Below are positions 61,570 through 64,000 of a stretch of 64,000 bases of DNA, piece after piece. The notes beneath the pieces are model-generated. The model was not told where the DNA came from, ran no database searches, and worked only from the letters and a program-made list of their open reading frames with translations. Made by a program: the position numbers and the translations under genes. Source of the DNA: Pyropia yezoensis (Eukaryota > Rhodophyta > Bangiophyceae > Bangiales > Bangiaceae); NCBI GenBank assembly GCA_009829735.1, contig CM020619.1, forward strand, positions 8,546,375 through 8,610,374, written 5' to 3'. The number at the start of each line of letters is the position of its first letter. The stretch's first letter is position 1.

Positions 61570-63963
61570 TCAGTGGGTAGACCCACTGCCCGAGGGAGGC
61601 CACTCACGCGTAAGCGCGTAGACCTCCGTGCTCCACCGGTCGGCAACGTCACGACGGTCGACCACCCGAGTTACCTCGGTGCATAGCTGGACGAGGGTGC
61701 TGCGGCCAGCCTCCACGTCCTCCAGAGCTTTCTGGAGGCGGTCCAGCACGCCACCGAAGCAACGCGCTGACCCAACCAGCGCAGCACCTGGGGGGATATC
61801 CCCCCAGCTAACAGAGAGACCCCCACGCATTGCGCGGGTAACAAGGGCGTCAACGCCCTCATACCAGAGACGGGGACCCCCGTCATGTAGGACAGGGGCG
61901 GGAGGTGACACTGGCGCAGCCAGAGGAGCCACAGGAGCCGACACGGCTACCACCGGAGCCGGTGGCACCTGACACGAGGCCCGGTAGGACCCTACCGAAG
62001 GGGCTCCACCGTAACCACGGCGGTACTCCGCCCGACGACGGGACACCTCACGCTCCCCACCCACAGAGCCCCACTCTCGGGGACGACGGCCTACCGCCGC
62101 CGGCATCGGGTTACCGAACCACGGAGCAAGGACCTGAAGAGGGTCATGGATAACCATGGGAATACCCAGGTCAGCAACAGCCTCGGTGGATGCCCACCCA
62201 TGGCAACTGGGCTCACCCGGCTGAGTACGCCGGACACGCAACGAGTGACGAGGCAAGGGGGAAGCCCCAGCCTGCGGGTCCCGGTACGGGGGAAGGTCCA
62301 ACACCCCAGCCCAGTTCACGGCATCGTGAACAGCCAGCAGGGCTTCGAACTCCCGGGCCAACCCGGTCTTGGCGGCTATCAGATCCACGCCCAACTGCGC
62401 GATGTGCCGACGGACACCCGTCGGAAGATGAAACAGACGACCCTGCCGGCGGACGGACAGCAAGAAGGATGAAGCCTGCCCGAGGGTAACCTCAAGGGTG
62501 AAGGTACCCTGCAACGGGTGGACCCGTCGCGAGGCCAACACACTCCCGAAGTAGCGAAGGCAGGAGCCGGTGTCAAACCGGAAAGCAGGGGCGGGTTCCC
62601 ACCCCTCCTGCCATAGCGGCGGGCGCACGGGAGTGTATACCGGAGCACGACCGTTGCCGGTCTGCAACGCACACGTTATATCCGTGCGGAACGCATCGGC
62701 CATGACACCATGGTTACGTCGCCAACTCGACGCCGACTTCAACCCCGCCATGGGCGGGTAGGGAGCCGTCAACGACAGATACGGGGGTTCCCCCGGGTAG
62801 TAGTCAAAGTCGGGATACCGACCGGTACGGCTCACCGTCTCCCCAAACGCAACCGGCTCCGCCGCCGCCGCAATCCCCCGAGCACTAGCCGGGTAGTCAA
62901 TCTCCCGCGGCAACGCGGGGGCAATCAAGTCGCAGACCCCGAAGTTGGGGTCGAGGTAGACCTCACCCCGTCCCACCCGGGTGCGCCAGAGCTGCGCATG
63001 CCGGTCGTCCGGCTGACTCAGGATCCAATGGTGTTCCACCCGGACCGCGTTCGGCTGGTTGACCAGCCGCACCAACTCCCGCTCCCAGCACGGGTCCACC
63101 TTGACGCGCCGGGAGGATTCTCCACGGGGATGCACCAGGTGGAAGTCCACCCGCATACGCCCATCGTACTCCATCGACTCTTGCACCGTGAGGCCTCGAA
63201 CCCGAGCCACCAAGTCGGACACCGACATGGCGGGTTGACCCGCCGCCACGGCGACGCCGCCACCCAACGGGGCAACCCGGGCAGGACCAGGAAGAATCGG
63301 GGGCGCCGGGGGACGCACCACCGGCAGAGGGGCCGACGTCGGAGATGGACGAGGCCGAGGAGGAAGAAGAAGGGCGGGCGCCCGCCCGGAGTAACTCCCG
63401 GTGTCAACCGCCATGGGAGAAGGAGCGTCTTGACCGCTCGACACCCGCGGCACCGCAGGTATGGTACCGGCGCCGGCACCACCCGTCGGCGTAGCCCCCG
63501 CCTCGGAAGTGGAAGGCACTTGGACAGCCTCCGGAGCCGGAGCCCCGGCCGTGCGGACACCCGCACCGTCTTGACCCACCGCACCGGGTGTCGCACCGCC
63601 ACGACCACCCGCGTCAACGTCGGGACCGCCTCGAGGAGTCACCGCCCGGACCCCCGGACCACCTTGACCAGCCGGAGTCGGCTGCGGGTCGCCACCTCCG
63701 CCGCAGGGCGGACCATCTTGAGGTACCTGCGGTGAGCCGGCACCGGCACCAGGCTCCATCCGGGCAGCCGGCAGAGAGGGGGTAGAAGCCGCCACGCGCG
63801 GTTGACCACCGGGTTGACCTCCGGCCGACGGCACCGTCGTGCCGCTGCACACGGACGACAGTCCTCCGGCCGACAGACGGACGGACAACGCAGGCCCGTC
63901 GTCGTCAGACGAGCTCACCCCGTAACGCGCGGCGTCGGGACCGACAGGCGCGTCGTCCTCCAT
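61570..63963 (-). CDS. antisense accessory ORF of Gypsy element A2, function unknown
   Basis: The frame of 797 residues runs opposite to gag-pol and is convergent with it. The ATG at 63963 (MEDDAPVG) is used here, but the frame is open with acidic residues to the window edge, so it may be longer. Residues 1-250 are Gly/Pro/Ala-rich and likely disordered. About 250-640 look folded, with blocks such as MRVDFHLVHPRGES, VRVEHHWILSQPDDRHAQLW and FRFDTGSCLRYFGSVLASRR. The C-terminal 100 residues are helical-looking, with VLDRLQKALEDVEAGRSTL. No known family is recognised. Its place matches the antisense ORF of element B, and both start MED and contain an FGSV block, but homology is not proven by eye. 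Confidence 0.65.
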   Translation of the reverse strand: MEDDAPVGPDAARYGVSSSDDDGPALSVRLSAGGLSSVCSGTTVPSAGGQPGGQPRVAASTPSLPAARMEPGAGAGSPQVPQDGPPCGGGGDPQPTPAGQGGPGVRAVTPRGGPDVDAGGRGGATPGAVGQDGAGVRTAGAPAPEAVQVPSTSEAGATPTGGAGAGTIPAVPRVSSGQDAPSPMAVDTGSYSGRAPALLLPPRPRPSPTSAPLPVVRPPAPPILPGPARVAPLGGGVAVAAGQPAMSVSDLVARVRGLTVQESMEYDGRMRVDFHLVHPRGESSRRVKVDPCWERELVRLVNQPNAVRVEHHWILSQPDDRHAQLWRTRVGRGEVYLDPNFGVCDLIAPALPREIDYPASARGIAAAAEPVAFGETVSRTGRYPDFDYYPGEPPYLSLTAPYPPMAGLKSASSWRRNHGVMADAFRTDITCALQTGNGRAPVYTPVRPPLWQEGWEPAPAFRFDTGSCLRYFGSVLASRRVHPLQGTFTLEVTLGQASSFLLSVRRQGRLFHLPTGVRRHIAQLGVDLIAAKTGLAREFEALLAVHDAVNWAGVLDLPPYRDPQAGASPLPRHSLRVRRTQPGEPSCHGWASTEAVADLGIPMVIHDPLQVLAPWFGNPMPAAVGRRPREWGSVGGEREVSRRRAEYRRGYGGAPSVGSYRASCQVPPAPVVAVSAPVAPLAAPVSPPAPVLHDGGPRLWYEGVDALVTRAMRGGLSVSWGDIPPGAALVGSARCFGGVLDRLQKALEDVEAGRSTLVQLCTEVTRVVDRRDVADRWSTEVYALTREWPPSGSGSTH

Positions 63964-64000
63964 CTCCTCCCCGATCAGGAGGTCTTCCTCCTCTTCAAGC

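Larger units (their letters stand above)
48424..64000 (+). mobile_element. Gypsy family A element, copy A2 (chromovirus), runs off the right edge
   Basis: It has a 5' LTR, primer-binding site, gag, and a pol ending in a chromodomain, which places it among chromoviruses. A convergent antisense ORF follows. The 3' LTR is not in the window. The span is inflated by an apparent assembly duplication across the N gap. Gag and pol look whole in the first copy, so it is recent. Confidence 0.85.

Overview
The window looks like nuclear DNA of a red alga, most likely a bangiophyte of the Porphyra/Pyropia type. Three things point there. The host genes are very GC-rich and largely intronless. One of them encodes a CpcT/CpeT-family phycobiliprotein lyase, a family tied to phycobilisome organisms. 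The repeat half is packed with LTR and tyrosine-recombinase retrotransposons. The species is inferred, not proven.

Positions 1-13,386 are the host part. It holds RPB3 (RNA polymerase II subunit 3, + strand, 1866-2912), a CpcT/CpeT-like lyase with a long low-complexity front and an insertion inside the domain (- strand, 3251-5200), a DUF4246 protein (+ strand, 7546-9804) and an unrecognised membrane protein (- strand, 10192-12273, with a possible signal-peptide piece up to 12428). A weak P-loop kinase-like exon lies at the left edge. Intergenic DNA holds short tandem repeats, palindromes and a diverged two-copy repeat.

Positions 13,387-27,266 hold two retroelements. The first is a DIRS-order element with split direct repeats in the A1 - genes - B1 A2 B2 layout (13,387-18,706). 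The second is a decayed Copia-type element (about 19.2-27.1 kb). It carries an 848-bp insert flanked by a 21-bp direct repeat and a second insert containing a 468-bp LTR.

Positions 27,267-64,000 are a nest of Gypsy-type elements from three families (A, B, C) that share one 18-nt primer-binding motif. A1 (27,267-31,807) is old and cut short. B (32,744-42,133, - strand) is nearly complete, with 468-469 bp LTRs about 99.5% identical and GAGAC flanks, so it is young. C (about 42,525-48,423) is interrupted by A2, which starts at 48,424 and runs off the right edge. Families A and B both carry a large extra ORF downstream of pol on the opposite strand, convergent with gag-pol. This is the most unusual biology in the window.

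An assembly warning applies. A run of exactly 500 N (55,502-56,001) is flanked by two almost identical 5.22-kb blocks (50,282-55,501 and 56,002-61,223). This is best read as two overlapping contigs placed end to end, so A2 is one element shown partly twice. The true sequence is about 5.7 kb shorter than drawn.
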